A DNA stretch of 64,000 bases from assembly GCA_943331295.2 (NCBI GenBank), contig CALQLA020000008.1, positions 62,001 through 126,000 on the forward strand, read 5' to 3'. The notes beneath the pieces were generated by a model. It had not been told where the DNA came from, ran no database searches, and worked only from the letters and a program-made list of their open reading frames with translations. The position numbers and the translations under genes are program-made. This document shows positions 25,524 through 36,400 of this stretch, in pieces (position 1 is the first letter of the stretch; each line of letters starts with the position of its first letter). The DNA comes from Bordetella parapertussis. Lineage in GTDB: Bacteria > Pseudomonadota > Gammaproteobacteria > Burkholderiales > Casimicrobiaceae.

Positions 25524-27536
25524 TCAATCCGGCAGCAGCCCGTAGACGTCGAGTTGCCCCGGCACCGACGACGTGCCGCTGCCCTCGTCGTTGCCGCGCG
25601 TGCCGACATAGACCTTGCCGTTGGCGACCGTCGGGACCGCGAACTTGACGGCGAACCCGGCCGTGTTCCCGTTGCCCTGGGTGCTGTTCCAGAGTTCGAC
25701 GGCAAGGTCGCGCGCGTCGAACGCTCGCAGGACGGCGGCGGCGCAGGACGTCCCCGGCGTGCAGAGCCCGCCGTTCTCGAGCGCCCAGACGATGCCGTCC
25801 GACGCGCCGTTCGCGGAGATCGACGGTGTCGCGCCGCGGATGCCGAACGTGGCCGCCGAACGCGATGCCGCCGTCGCCGCGAACCGGCCGGCCGCGGGAT
25901 CGAAGCGGAACGCCGTCATCGGCCCCAGCCCGCCCGCGATGTACAGCGTGTTGTTCCAGAAGGCCGGGGTGCCGAAGATGATGTTGCCGAGCGGGAATTT
26001 CTGGACGACGCCCGAATCGGCGGGCGTGTACCCGCCGAGGCGGTCGCGGTCGAGGACGTAGATCTCCCCCTTTCCGTCGCTGCCGAACTTGGTGCCGGCG
26101 ACGAGCAGCCGCGGGACGGGACTGCCCGGCGCGTCGATCAGCACCGCGCCGCCGGAGCCAAGGTCGAGATCGTCCGCTTCCAGCCTCGCCTGGTCGGCGG
26201 GCGTGAACCAGTCCTGCACGGCGAGCCCGTTCGCCGGGGACAGCCGGAGCACCGAGTCGCCGAATTCCGTCACCCCGTCGTAGGTGCCGTTGCTGGTGAC
26301 GACGTAGGCCCCGGTGGCGTCGTGCGCCGGCGCGCCGCCGGACATCCAGATCGCGCCGCGCTGCCCGTTCGGCGTCACGTTCAGGGCCGACACCGGCGCC
26401 AGCGTCGTCGCGTCGAAGCCGATGAGCCAGCCGTGGTAGGGGTCGCGATCCTCGTGCGACGCCCACGCCACGTAGACGACGCCGTCGGCCAGCGAGAGCG
26501 CCGCGCGCTGGTTGTGCGTCTGGGGATCGAACGCAACCCGCCCGCCGACGGCGCCGTCGCCCCTGCCCGGCGTCGATGCGGCAATCGTCAGCGGCCGGTT
26601 GCCGTTCAGGCGTTCGCTACCGGTGGCAAGGTCGAGCGCGTGCAGGCGCTGGATGACCGTGTCCGAGCGATCGACCGACTTGGCGACGACATACAGCGTG
26701 CCCGACGCCCGGTCGATCACCGGCGTGCCGGTGATGCCCACTTCCGGGACGATGTCGCCCTGGTTGCGGCCGATGAGCCCGCTCGCCACCGGCACCGCCC
26801 TCTCGCCGTCGCTGCCGCCATGGGCGGCGTCGACGAGGTTGGCGTGCCACAGGGGTACGCAGGCCGCGCTGTTCGCGTCGGCGTCGAACGCATAAACGCT
26901 GTCGTGCTGGGTGGCGACGAAGACCACGTTATGGATCCCGCCGTTGACCTGCAGCCCGGGCACCCACAGCGGCTGCGCATAGATCGCGCCGTCGACGGCG
27001 CAGGAAAACAGCTTGCCGAAGGTGGCGGCGGAAACCTGCGCCGGCGTCAGCGCATATTCCTGGCGGTTGACGCCAAGTCGCGCGGGATCGTAGTGGTAGG
27101 TGGTCACGCCGGGCAGATCGGTCACGCCGATCGTGACTGTCGCCGACTTGCCGGCGTCGCCGAGGCTGGTGGCGGTGATCGCGACGACCCCCGCGGCGGA
27201 CGGCGCGGTGAAGGTCACAGCGGCCCCCGAAGCGCTGGTCAACGTCGAGAAGCTGCCCGCGGTCGCCGTCCATCGCACGCCGCGAGCCGCGGGGTCGTTC
27301 TGCACCGTGGCCCGGACCAGCAGCGACTGGCCGACGACCAGCGCGGCGCGCCTGGGCGTTGCGCTGACGTCGATCGGGGGGCCGGTATCCCCGCCGCCTT
27401 CAGGGCCGCCGCCGTCAGGGCCGCCGCCCCCGCAGCCGGCGACCGCCGCGGCGACGAGCAACCGCGCGGAAATCGAGACAAAACGACGGATCAAATCCAC
27501 ATCCACAGCCCGAAGTTGCCACACTTCGCCCTCCAT
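25524..27536 (-). CDS. Lipoprotein with Ig-like domain and PQQ-type beta-propeller
   Basis: This protein of about 670 residues has a lipobox (LLVAAAVAGC) followed by a Gly-rich linker. Next comes an Ig-like domain (SATPRRAALVVGQSLLVRAT... VTFTAPSAAG) and then a propeller with outer-strand motifs such as YAQPLWVPGLQVNGG, HDSVYAFDADANS, GTPVIDRASGTLYVVAKS and KVYVGTRGN. The last of these recall PQQ/quinoprotein-like repeats without clear catalytic residues. The likely start is ATG at 27536, though GTG codons a little downstream are possible and no strong ribosome-binding site decides it. It is probably surface or periplasmic. Substrate and partners are unknown. Confidence 0.75.
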   Translation of the reverse strand: MEGEVWQLRAVDVDLIRRFVSISARLLVAAAVAGCGGGGPDGGGPEGGGDTGPPIDVSATPRRAALVVGQSLLVRATVQNDPAARGVRWTATAGSFSTLTSASGAAVTFTAPSAAGVVAITATSLGDAGKSATVTIGVTDLPGVTTYHYDPARLGVNRQEYALTPAQVSAATFGKLFSCAVDGAIYAQPLWVPGLQVNGGIHNVVFVATQHDSVYAFDADANSAACVPLWHANLVDAAHGGSDGERAVPVASGLIGRNQGDIVPEVGITGTPVIDRASGTLYVVAKSVDRSDTVIQRLHALDLATGSERLNGNRPLTIAASTPGRGDGAVGGRVAFDPQTHNQRAALSLADGVVYVAWASHEDRDPYHGWLIGFDATTLAPVSALNVTPNGQRGAIWMSGGAPAHDATGAYVVTSNGTYDGVTEFGDSVLRLSPANGLAVQDWFTPADQARLEADDLDLGSGGAVLIDAPGSPVPRLLVAGTKFGSDGKGEIYVLDRDRLGGYTPADSGVVQKFPLGNIIFGTPAFWNNTLYIAGGLGPMTAFRFDPAAGRFAATAASRSAATFGIRGATPSISANGASDGIVWALENGGLCTPGTSCAAAVLRAFDARDLAVELWNSTQGNGNTAGFAVKFAVPTVANGKVYVGTRGNDEGSGTSSVPGQLDVYGLLPD

Positions 27537-27705
27537 CACGTCGCCGATTGTGAGAATGCGACGCAATGCGCCGCCGCGCTGCTGCAATCGAGAGGTTTGC
27601 TGTTCCGGCAGGTCTGTCGCCGAGCATCCGACAATCACCTGCCCGCGTCAAGTGGCAGCGCGCTAGAACTCCGTGCCGGTTGCCGGCGACAAGGAGATTT
27701 CCAGA

Positions 27706-28473
27706 ATGACGCAGTGGATGCGCTTCGCCGAAAACGGCACGCCCGGCTTCGGCCGGCGCGACGGGAACGAGATCAGCGTCCACGCGGGCGACATGTTCGG
27801 CGCGCCGCAGCCGACCGGGCGGACGATCGCGCTCGATGCGGTCGTCGTGCTGACGCCCACCGTCGCGGGCAAGATGGTCGCGCTGTGGAACAATTTCCAC
27901 GCGCTGGCCGCGAAGCTGGGCAACCCGGTGCCGTCCGAGCCGCTCTACTTCCTCAAGGCGAACAGCTGGTATCTCGCCACCGGCCAGACCATCCGGATGC
28001 CGGCGTCGTACAGCGGCAAGGTCGTCTGCGAAGGCGAGCTCGGCATCGTGATCGGCAGGACCTGCCGCGCGGTATCGGAGGCGGAGGCCGCGCGCAACAT
28101 CTTCGGCTACACGTGCATCAACGACGTGACCGCGGCCGAGATCCCCCACCGCGATCCGACCTTCGCGCAGTGGACGCGGGCCAAGAGCTTCGACAGCTTC
28201 GGCGTGTTCGGCCCCGTCGTCGCCACCGGGCTCGATCCGATGCAGCTGTCGATCCGGACCGTCCTCAACGACCAGGAACGGCAGAGCTACCCGGTCGCGG
28301 ACATGGTGTTCCCGCCGGCGAAGCTCGTCAGCCTGATCTCGCAGGACATGACGCTAGACCCGGGCGACGTCGGCGCCTGCGGCACGTCGGCGGGCTTGGG
28401 CTCGATGAAGCCGGGGAGCACGGTGTCGGTGACGATCGACGGCATCGGCACGCTGACCAACGGCTTCGAGTGA
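27706..28473 (+). CDS. Fumarylacetoacetate hydrolase (FAH) family protein
   Basis: This 255-residue cytoplasmic metal-dependent enzyme has the FAH-fold signatures NFHALAAKLG, PLYFLKANS, CEGELGIVIG (metal Glu pair), NDVTAAEI and RAKSFDSFGVFGPVV. Members hydrolyse or decarboxylate 3-oxoacid intermediates of aromatic breakdown, or hydrolyse acylpyruvates; which applies here is not clear. ATG at 27706 follows AAGGAG. Its TGA overlaps the GTG of the DUF427 gene by four bases, indicating translational coupling. Confidence 0.9.
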   Translation: MTQWMRFAENGTPGFGRRDGNEISVHAGDMFGAPQPTGRTIALDAVVVLTPTVAGKMVALWNNFHALAAKLGNPVPSEPLYFLKANSWYLATGQTIRMPASYSGKVVCEGELGIVIGRTCRAVSEAEAARNIFGYTCINDVTAAEIPHRDPTFAQWTRAKSFDSFGVFGPVVATGLDPMQLSIRTVLNDQERQSYPVADMVFPPAKLVSLISQDMTLDPGDVGACGTSAGLGSMKPGSTVSVTIDGIGTLTNGFE

Positions 28474-28817
28474 ACCGCGACCGAATCCCGTCGGGTCCCG
28501 GTCAGGAATCGGTCCGGGACTACCCTCGCCCGCCCCGACTCGAGCCGCAGGCAGGCGAGGTGGTGGTCGAGTTCGCCGGCGACGTGCTGGCGCGCAGCAC
28601 CGGCGCCTGGCGAATCGCCGAGACCAGCCATCCGCCGACAATCTACATCCCTCGCCGCGATGTCGACATGCGGCGGCTCGCCGGCGCGCCGGGTGCGCGC
28701 AGCCTCTGCGAATGGAAGGGCATGGCGACGTATTTCGACCTCGTCGGCGGCGCCCGCGTCGCGCGGGCGGCGGCGTGGACGTACGAGGCGCCGGCGGAGG
28801 CCGCCGGCACGCCGTGC
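28470..28817 (+). pseudogene. DUF427 protein, truncated at its 3' end
   Basis: From GTG at 28470 the frame encodes RIPSGPGQESVRDYPRPPRL, VVVEFAGDVLARSTGAWRIA, ETSHPPTIYIPRRDVDM, SLCEWKGMATYFDLVGG and ARVARAAAWTYEAP. This is the N-terminal 110 residues of a DUF427 domain. The family normally continues with a helix, FYPxRVDxCxVDGE and a Trp-rich end; all of that is missing. At about 28815 the sequence switches to the antisense of the DUF4397 gene, and the frame stays open by chance to 30140. The functional product, if any, is a truncated protein. It is coupled to the FAH gene upstream. Confidence 0.75.
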
Positions 28818-30107
28818 TCAGTAGTCGTTGGTCAGCACCGCCAGCGCGCTGCCGCTGCGGCCGTACGCGTAGATCGTGTAGACCTTGCCGGCCTCGAGCG
28901 TCGCGTTGACCGCCGCTGCCGCAGTGCCGGTGCCCGCCGGGTTGAAGCCGAGCGCATAAGTGCCGGCGTCGAGCACCTGGTAGGTCGACGCGGTACCCTG
29001 CGCGAGCGCCGACACGAGCTTCGTGGTGTTCGCGTAGGCGTCGTACGCCGTCGTGTCGGACGACGCGTTGACGATGCGCAGCTTGATCTTCCCGGACAGC
29101 GGCGGCAGGTTGTTGTCGGGCATCGCCAGGACCCCGACGTTGCCCGTTCCCGCGATGCTGTACGCGACCAGCGAATTGTCGGTGCCGGCGGCCATGTTGA
29201 GGCTCTGGCCGTAGACGTAGGCGCCGGGCGCGTTGGTGCCCTGGATCTGGAACGTGCGCGATCCGGTCGCCACGGGGCCGTAGGCCGCCACGCCGCCGTA
29301 GGGCACGCCCGTCAGCGCCAAGGCGCCGTCAACCAGCACGTCGAGCGGTTGCAGGTCCGTGGCTGCGCCGACGAACTTGAACCGGGCGGCCGGGTTGTCG
29401 ACGAAGGTCGTCGTGCCCGTCGTGTCGTTCTGCAACAGCGCCGCATTGACGAGCTTGCCGCTGGCGGTCGAGAAGACGAGGAGCGACAGCTTGGCGTTCT
29501 GGGCGAAGGTCCGCACGCCGGAGTCGTAGATGATCTCGGTGGTCGTCGTCGGGGTCAGGACGACGCGGAAGCTGCCGATCGGGAACTGGGTGAAGACGTT
29601 GCCGGTGCCGTACGCGAGCCCGGTGAAGCTCGCCGTGCTGCCGGAGACGTCCTGGCCGGCCGGCAGCAGGTAGACGTCGATGGCGCCGATGCCCGTCGCG
29701 AGGTTGATCGTGCGCAGGTTGAAATAGCCGGTCGCGGCGTCGCCGATGTCGTCGCGCAGCGAGAGCTGGCCGGTCGCGGTGCCGCCGCCGTACAGGAAGT
29801 ACGAGTAATGGCCGCCCGCGGCCACCGGCACCTGCGACTCCGCGTACGTCGTCCCGTTGGCGACGGACTGGACCTTGATCGACGGAACGCCCCAGCCCAG
29901 CGCGATGTACGGCGACGCCGCGTGATAGGCGAGCGACGGCACGATCGACGTGCCGTTGGCGGCGACGACGACCGCGTCGGTGCCGGGCGAGACGTGGACG
30001 AAGCGGTAGAAGCCGTCCGCGAACGTCTGGTTCCCGCTGCCTCCCAGGCAGCCCCCGAGCAACAGGCCTGCGACGATGACCGTCAACAACGCGCGCAACG
30101 ATTTCAT
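28818..30107 (-). CDS. DUF4397 domain lipoprotein
   Basis: This 429-residue exported protein has a lipobox in LLLGGCLGGSGN and then two or more DUF4397 Ig-like units. Repeated motifs are FYRFVHVSPGTDAVVVAANG, YHAASPYIALGWGVPSIKV, IDVYLLPAGQDVSG, FVGAATDLQPLDVLVDG and LRIVNASSDTTAYDAYAN. The family is found in surface and periplasmic lipoproteins of unknown function. ATG at 30107 is preceded by GGGAAA. It is convergent with the truncated DUF427 gene, and its stop lies at the very junction where that gene is cut. Confidence 0.85.
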   Translation of the reverse strand: MKSLRALLTVIVAGLLLGGCLGGSGNQTFADGFYRFVHVSPGTDAVVVAANGTSIVPSLAYHAASPYIALGWGVPSIKVQSVANGTTYAESQVPVAAGGHYSYFLYGGGTATGQLSLRDDIGDAATGYFNLRTINLATGIGAIDVYLLPAGQDVSGSTASFTGLAYGTGNVFTQFPIGSFRVVLTPTTTTEIIYDSGVRTFAQNAKLSLLVFSTASGKLVNAALLQNDTTGTTTFVDNPAARFKFVGAATDLQPLDVLVDGALALTGVPYGGVAAYGPVATGSRTFQIQGTNAPGAYVYGQSLNMAAGTDNSLVAYSIAGTGNVGVLAMPDNNLPPLSGKIKLRIVNASSDTTAYDAYANTTKLVSALAQGTASTYQVLDAGTYALGFNPAGTGTAAAAVNATLEAGKVYTIYAYGRSGSALAVLTNDY

Positions 30108-30441
30108 GAAATTTCCCGCCCCGTTCGAAACTGCCGCTGATGCCCCGGCCGGGCCGGCGGACGCCGGCGCGGGCCCGGGACCCATCGGATGATCAAGCCC
30201 AAGAGAGTGACCGCGATCGCCGGTAGCGGCGGCGGCACTTTGCGTCTTCCTGCATTCGCAACCGGCCATTATATCCCGCGTCCCGGTTCGCCGGCCCGGC
30301 ACGCAGCGCCGGCGCCGGGAAGCCGGACCGGCGTCGCCCCGACGCGGGGGAACGCGTCCGCGAATTGGCGTAGCATGCCACCGGCGCACCGCCGCGCCGC
30401 TTGTCGCGCGGTCGGGCCCGCCGCCACCCGCCCCAACGCCC
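30108..30441. other. Divergent intergenic region, no gene seen
   Basis: These 334 bases lie between the DUF4397 lipoprotein gene and the hydroxyacid oxidase gene. I see no RNA gene, repeat or reliable promoter. The longer open frames here are G+C-driven and carry no ribosome-binding site. Confidence 0.45.
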
Positions 30442-31707
30442 ATGACGCACCGCGACGATCCCCGCCATCCCGCCCCACCCGACGCCGGCGCCGGCGCCGA
30501 TCCCGCACCGGCCCTGGCCCCGCCGCGACCGGCACCCGACCCGCGCGCACCGGCCCGGCTGCGGCGCCTCCTCTGCCTCGACGATTTCGAACCGGCGGCG
30601 CGCGACCACCTGCCGCGCCCGGTCTTCGGCTACGTCGCCGGCGCGGCGGAGCGCAACGCGTCGTACGCCGACAACCGTGCCGCCTTCGCCGAATTCGGCT
30701 TCCTGCCGCGGATGCTGGTCGACGTGTCGAAGCGCGCGCAGCACGTCACGCTGTTCGGGCGCACATGGGCGGCGCCGTTCGGCATTGCTCCGCTCGGCAT
30801 CACCGCGCTGTACGCCTACCGCGGCGACCTGGTGCTCGCCCGGGCCGCGGCCGCCGCGCAGATCCCGATGATCATGAGCGGCTCGTCGCTGATCCGGCTC
30901 GAGGACGTCGCGCAGGACAGTCCCGGTACCTGGTTCCAGGCCTACCTGCCCGGCGACGTGGGAGAGATCACCGCGCTGATCGAGCGCGTCGCGGGCGCGG
31001 GCTTCGCGACGCTGGTGATCACGGTCGACTCGCAGGTGGCGGGCAACCGCGAGAACAACGTCCGCGCGGGTTTCTCGACGCCGTTGAAGCCCTCCCTGCG
31101 CCTCGCCTGGGACGGGATCACGCGCCCACGCTGGCTGGCCGGCACGTTCCTGCGCACGCTGCTCGCGCACGGCATGCCGCACTTCGAGAACAACTACGCG
31201 ACGCGCGGCGCGCCCATCGTGTCCCCGAACGTCCTGCGCGACTACTCCGACCGCGGGCACCTGCACTGGGAGCACTTCGCGCTCATCCGGCGGATGTGGA
31301 AGGGACGACTGCTGGTCAAGGGCATCCTCGACGCCGACGACGCGCGGATCGCCCGCGACCACGGCGCCGAGGGCATCATCGTGTCGAACCACGGCGGCCG
31401 GCAGCTCGACGGCGCGGTGTCGGCGCTGCGCGTGCTGCCCGACATCGTCGCGGCGTGCCCCGACCTGCCGGTGATGATGGACGGCGGCGTGCGGCGCGGC
31501 ACCGACGTGCTGAAGGCGCTGTCGCTCGGCGCGAAGTTCGTGTTCGTCGGCCGGCCGTTCGCCTACGCCGCCGCCGTCGGCGGCGAACCCGGCGTGCGCC
31601 ACGCAATCGGGCTGCTGGCCGAGGAGATCCACCGCGACATGGCGATGCTGGGCGCGACGCGCCTCGACGAACTGGGGCCGCGCTGGCTGAAGCGCATCAA
31701 GGATTGA
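30442..31707 (+). CDS. FMN-dependent alpha-hydroxyacid oxidase/dehydrogenase
   Basis: This 421-residue TIM-barrel flavoprotein belongs to the LldD/glycolate oxidase/mandelate dehydrogenase family. Key motifs are RPVFGYVAGAAER with the conserved Tyr, PFGIAPLGITALY, the FMN-binding LLVKGILDADDA (Lys), the active-site SNHGGRQLDG (His, Arg) and VMMDGGVRRGTDVLKALSLGA. There is a Pro/Ala-rich N-terminal extension of about 40 residues with no function visible. It would oxidise L-lactate or a similar 2-hydroxyacid to the ketoacid. It is a single gene; repeat element C begins 10 bases past its stop. Confidence 0.92.
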   Translation: MTHRDDPRHPAPPDAGAGADPAPALAPPRPAPDPRAPARLRRLLCLDDFEPAARDHLPRPVFGYVAGAAERNASYADNRAAFAEFGFLPRMLVDVSKRAQHVTLFGRTWAAPFGIAPLGITALYAYRGDLVLARAAAAAQIPMIMSGSSLIRLEDVAQDSPGTWFQAYLPGDVGEITALIERVAGAGFATLVITVDSQVAGNRENNVRAGFSTPLKPSLRLAWDGITRPRWLAGTFLRTLLAHGMPHFENNYATRGAPIVSPNVLRDYSDRGHLHWEHFALIRRMWKGRLLVKGILDADDARIARDHGAEGIIVSNHGGRQLDGAVSALRVLPDIVAACPDLPVMMDGGVRRGTDVLKALSLGAKFVFVGRPFAYAAAVGGEPGVRHAIGLLAEEIHRDMAMLGATRLDELGPRWLKRIKD

Positions 31708-31717
31708 CGCGATCCCG

Positions 31718-31777
31718 TAGCCCGGGTTGAGCGGGACGCGAAACCCGGGCCACGCCCGCCGCGGAATGCGCCGGCTA
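31718..31777. repeat. REP-like palindromic element, copy C (decayed right arm)
   Basis: TAGCCCGGGTTGAGCGGGACG and GCGAAACCCGGG reproduce the left arm of copies A and B. The spacer is changed and the right arm is reduced to GCCGGCTA. It separates two convergent genes, and its terminal CTA (31775-31777) is the stop codon of the Nudix/MBL gene on the minus strand, exactly as in copy B. Confidence 0.75.
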
Positions 31778-33439
31778 CGGAACGCGGATGCGATAGCGGT
31801 CGCCGGCCTGCGTCACGCGCCCCTCGGCGACGAGCTTGTCGAGGTGCGCCTGCAGCGACCGCGCCGCGACCGAATGCAGCCGGGGGGGCGCGTCGGCGTA
31901 GACCTCGGGCACCAGCTCGTCGCAGGTCGCGCCGTCGCGCCGCGCCAGCGCGGCGACGACTTTCTCCTCGCGCGATTCGCGGTGCGCGAGCAGCCGGCGG
32001 ACCTCCCGGTGCGGCTCGCCGATGAGGTAGCCGTGCCCGGGGGCGATGATCGCGACGTCGCGCGCGAGCAGCGCCGCGAGCGAACCGACGTACGCGCGCA
32101 TGTCGCCGTCCGGCGGGTCGATGATCACCGTGCTGCCCTGCATCACGTGGTCGCCGCTGAACAGCATCCGCGTCGCCTCGAGCAGGTAGCAGAGGTGGTT
32201 GGACGCGTGGCCCGGCGTGTGCAGCACGCGCAGCGCGAGGCCGGCGATGTCGAGCCGCTCGTCGTGCGCCGGGCGCAGGTCGGGAACGAAGGTGCCGTCC
32301 TGCGTGGCGCCGGCGGGCGCCGGCCAGCCGACGACGCGCGCGCCGGTGGCCGCCCGCAGCGCGTGGGCGGCGGGCGAATGATCGCGGTGCGTGTGCGTGC
32401 AGAGGATCCAGCGGATGCGCCCGTCGCCGGCGGCCAGGACCGCGGCCAGGTGCGAGTCGATCGCGGGGCCGGGGTCGATCACGGCCAGGTCACCGTCGCC
32501 GACGAGGTAGGTGTTCGTTCCGGGTCCGGTCATCTTCCCCGGATTGGGCGCGATGACGCGGGTGACGTAGCGGTCGAGCCGCTTCGGCACGCCGGGCACG
32601 AGGTCGACCGACGTCCGCCCGGTGTCTTCGGGATCGCTCCAGCCGATCTCGGCATACGGCGCATCGCCGCGCCGGAATATCCGCTGCGCCGATTCGCCCA
32701 GCGCGACCAGCGGCCGGTGCGTCTCGATCGGCCCTTTCGCCCGCGCGTGAGCGAGGGTCGCGTCGACGCTGGCGAAGCGGGCGAGTTCCTTCAGCACGAC
32801 GCCGGTCGCGTAGGCGATCTCGATCTCGTTGCGCGCGCCGCGCGCCAGCGCGTCGGCGGGCCGCAGCCACAGGCTGTGCACCGCCTCCGCGTTGTCGTGC
32901 GACCCTTCCTGCTCGCGCGGCGCGCGCGCGGCGAAGAACCGCGTGTCGAAGCGGCGCGGACGGATCGCCGGCGTGATCCAGTGGTCGAAGTAGACGAACG
33001 CCGCGGCAGGCAGCACCAGCGCGTGCTCCGCCAGCAGGTCGTCAAACGACAGCTCGCCCCGGTTGAGCGCCTCGCGCTGCGCGTCCATCGCCCGGATGAG
33101 GCCGGGGGCCACCGGGTGGCCGGCCGCATCGTGGGCAAGCAGGATTCCCGCCTCCTCGTAGCACTCGCGGGCCGCCGCTACCCAGTAGGCCAGCGCGCCT
33201 TCCGCCAGCGCGAGCCGCGCGTCGGCATCGGCCGCGGCGAGGCCGACGATCCGCGCCAGCAGGCGCGGGTCGGCGTCGGCGGCCTCCAGCGCGCCGCCGG
33301 GAAACACGTAGGCGCCGCCCAGGAACGCGGCGCCGGGAGCGCGCCGCTGCATGAACACCTCCGGCCCGTCGTCGGTGTCGCGCAGCAGGATCAGCGTCGC
33401 CGCCGGCCGGATCGCGACCGGCATGCGCGGCGCCGTCAC
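31775..33439 (-). CDS. Nudix (NUDT19-like)/metallo-beta-lactamase fusion hydrolase
   Basis: This protein of about 554 residues has two enzymatic parts. The N-terminal 260 residues look like a NUDT19-type Nudix domain ([32 protein letters not shown], then after an insertion [13 protein letters not shown]). The rest is an MBL-fold hydrolase of LACTB2 type ([56 protein letters not shown]) with a C-terminal winged-helix tail. GTG at 33439 is chosen because it overlaps the kinase TGA by four bases; ATG at 33424 and 33460 are alternatives. A role in hydrolysing CoA esters or nucleic acid is suggested by the two folds but not proved. Confidence 0.85.
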   Translation of the reverse strand: MTAPRMPVAIRPAATLILLRDTDDGPEVFMQRRAPGAAFLGGAYVFPGGALEAADADPRLLARIVGLAAADADARLALAEGALAYWVAAARECYEEAGILLAHDAAGHPVAPGLIRAMDAQREALNRGELSFDDLLAEHALVLPAAAFVYFDHWITPAIRPRRFDTRFFAARAPREQEGSHDNAEAVHSLWLRPADALARGARNEIEIAYATGVVLKELARFASVDATLAHARAKGPIETHRPLVALGESAQRIFRRGDAPYAEIGWSDPEDTGRTSVDLVPGVPKRLDRYVTRVIAPNPGKMTGPGTNTYLVGDGDLAVIDPGPAIDSHLAAVLAAGDGRIRWILCTHTHRDHSPAAHALRAATGARVVGWPAPAGATQDGTFVPDLRPAHDERLDIAGLALRVLHTPGHASNHLCYLLEATRMLFSGDHVMQGSTVIIDPPDGDMRAYVGSLAALLARDVAIIAPGHGYLIGEPHREVRRLLAHRESREEKVVAALARRDGATCDELVPEVYADAPPRLHSVAARSLQAHLDKLVAEGRVTQAGDRYRIRVP

Positions 33440-36400
33440 CGCGGCAGCTCGCCGAGCCACGACGACATCATCGCCAGCAGGTCGTCGGGATCGACCGGCT
33501 TGGTGAGATGGTCGTTCATTCCCGCTTCAAAGCACTTCGCCCGGTCCTCGGCAAACGCATTGGCCGTCAGCGCGACGATCGGGACCCGGGCGCCGCGGGG
33601 CAGCTGCCGTATCCGTCGCGTCGCCTCGATGCCGTCCATGCGCGGCATCTGCATGTCCATCAGGATCAGCTCGTGGTCCCCGCGTTCGGCGATCTCGACG
33701 GCCTCGACGCCGTCGACGGCGACGTCGACCACGAGCCCGGCGTCGCGCAGCAGTTCCAGCATCACCTCGCGATTGATCGGCTCGTCCTCCACCAGCAGGA
33801 TCCGTCGTCCCCGCAGCTGCGGATCGGCCGGCGCGGCGGTTACCGCCGCCACCGGCGCGGCGGGAGCCGCGGCGGGGCGCCCCTTCTTCAGTCGCGCGGT
33901 GAACCAGAACGTGCTGCCGCCTGACGCGGGGCTCTCGACGCCGGCATCGCCGCCCATCAGCGCCGCGAGCCGGCGGGTGATGGCAAGCCCCAGGCCGGTG
34001 CCGCCATATTCGCGGGTGATCGAGTTGTCGCCCTGCTCGAACGACGAGAAGAGCTTGGGCAGGATCCCGGGCGCGACGCCGATGCCCGTGTCCTGCACCT
34101 CGAAGCGCACCAGGATGTCGGCGGCGGTGTCCTCCTCCACCCGCGTGCGCAGCGTGACGCCGCCGGCCTTCGTGAACTTGACCGCATTGCCCGCGTAATT
34201 GAGCAATGCCTGCTGCAGCCGCACCGGATCGCCGACGAGGCCGGAAGAAATCGGCGCCGCCTCGATCGCCACAGCCAGGCCCTTCGCGCGCGCGGGCTCC
34301 GCGATGATCGAGACGACGTTGGCGGCGATCTGCCCCAGGTCCACCGCGGCCTCCTCCAGCTCGAACTTGCCCGCGTCGATCTTGGACAGATCGAGGATCG
34401 CATTGATGATCTCGAGCAGGTGTTCGCCCGCGGTACCGATCTTGTCGAGCCGGTCGGCCTGTTCCGGCGTCAGTCCCGAGCGCTTCAGCAGGTAGCTCAA
34501 GCCCGTGATCGCGTTGAGCGGCGTCCGGATCTCGTGCGACATGTTGGCGATGAAACTGCTCTTGGCGCGGTTCGCCGTCTCTGCCGCCTCCTTGGCCGCC
34601 ACCAGCGATGCGTTGCTCGCTTCCAGCTCCGCCGTGCGCCGGGCGACCAGCTGCTGGAGGTTCACCCTGTGCTGCGCCAGCTCGACCTCGTTGCGCTTGC
34701 GCTCGGTGACGTCGACGAACGTCACGACCATGCTGTCGCCGAGCGGGATGCCGGCGATCTCGAACGCGCGCACCTCGCCGCTCCGGCAGTGGATCATGAC
34801 CTCCCCGTTGGGCCCGACAGCGCCACCCGCGTGCGGCTTCGCGACCGACTCCTGCCACCGTGCCATCACCTGCCGGCGGTAGTCGGGGTCGGGATAGGCG
34901 CGCACCCACCATTCGGCGATCGTGGGCACCTCGTCGGCGGTGTAGCCAAGGACATCGAGGAAGCGCTGGTTGCGAAACGTGATGGCGCCAGTGCCGTCGA
35001 GGTACGCGAGCGGCACCGCGGTCGCCTCGAGCACCCGCCGGAAGCGCGACTCGCTTGCGTCCAGCCGGCTCCGCGCCGCGACCTCGGCGGTGATGTCGCG
35101 CAACACGGCGAGCGCTCCGATCGGCTGCCCCCGGGCGTCCTTCAGCAGCGTGGCCGTCATCGCCGTGGGAAACGTCGTACCGTCGCGGCGGATGTGATTC
35201 ACCTCGGCCGACAGGTAGCCGTCCGATCGCAGGCGGGCCAGCGCCGGCTCCACCTCGTCGCGCATCTGCTCCGCCGTGTGGAACACCGCGAGCTGCCTGC
35301 CGGCAAGCGCGTCGGCTTCCCACCCGTGCATCCGCGCCCAGGCCCGGTTCACGTAGTGGATGTTGCCCGCCAGGTCGGTCGTGGCGACGCCCTCGCCCGC
35401 CTGCTCGACCGCCTCGCTCAGGTCGCGCAGCGCATCGGCGCCGCGCTTGCGCTCCGCCGTTTCCGCTTCCAATTCGCGCGTCCGCTCGGCCACGCGTCGC
35501 TCGAGGCCGTCCCGCGCCTGCCGCAGCGACTCCAGCAGCACGATGATCGCCGTCGCGAACAGCAGCGACAGTGCCGTGCCGAGCAGGTTGACGCGCCGAC
35601 TCGCCGCCTGCCGCGCGTCGAGCGTGCCCAGCGCCGCCGTCGCGTCGAGCCCCACCACGGCGATCGCGTCGTAGCGTGGCAGCCGCTTCCAGCCGAACAG
35701 GCGCGAGGTGCCTTCGATCTGCGACGCCTGGAGGTACACCTCGCCTTCGCGCTGCTCGCGGCTGAAGTAAGGCCGGTCCGCCGGCACCTGCGACGTCATC
35801 GCTGCCTCCAGCGCCACCGATCGTGCAAGGTGTTGGCGGTCCGTGCGGACGACGCTCAGCGCGTCACCGGGATTCATCGCGACCCGGCCGAGAAGCCCGG
35901 CCAGGTACTGCGGCGATACGCTGACGACAATCACGCCGGCAAAGCGCCCTGCCGCGAGCACCGGGCGCGAGAACTGGATCGACCATTGGCCGGAAACCCG
36001 CCCGAAGACCGGCGGACCGATGAACATCCGCGCCTCCGTGGCGCCCAAATGAATCCGGATGTGCTCGCGATCGGAAAGGTCGACGGGCGCCTTGAACGGC
36101 AGCGTCGCCGACACGAGCAGGCCAGCGGCGTCGGTGACGCCGATCTGGATGATCGCGCCGGACGGGAACGCCGCGATGCTGTTGCGCATCGTGGCGTCGA
36201 AGCCTTCGGCGCTCTTGGCGGTGTACTCGAGCGCCAGCTGCTGGAGCGTGACGTCGACGGCGCCGAACAGCGTGTCGGCCTGCAGCGCGATCACGTCGGC
36301 GAGCTGCGCGGCCCGCCGCGCCGCTTCCGCGGTGGCCCGCTGCCGCTCCGCCTCCTGCGAAGCCAGGAACTGCCACCAGTAGACCGTGCCGGCCAGCAGG

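Noticed and set aside
25554-30140. Very long plus-strand open frame (1528 codons)
   Set aside because: It is Arg/Asp/Gly-rich antisense of the lipoprotein genes. Only its internal part at 28470-28817 (DUF427) is real coding sequence; the rest is a G+C-driven shadow.
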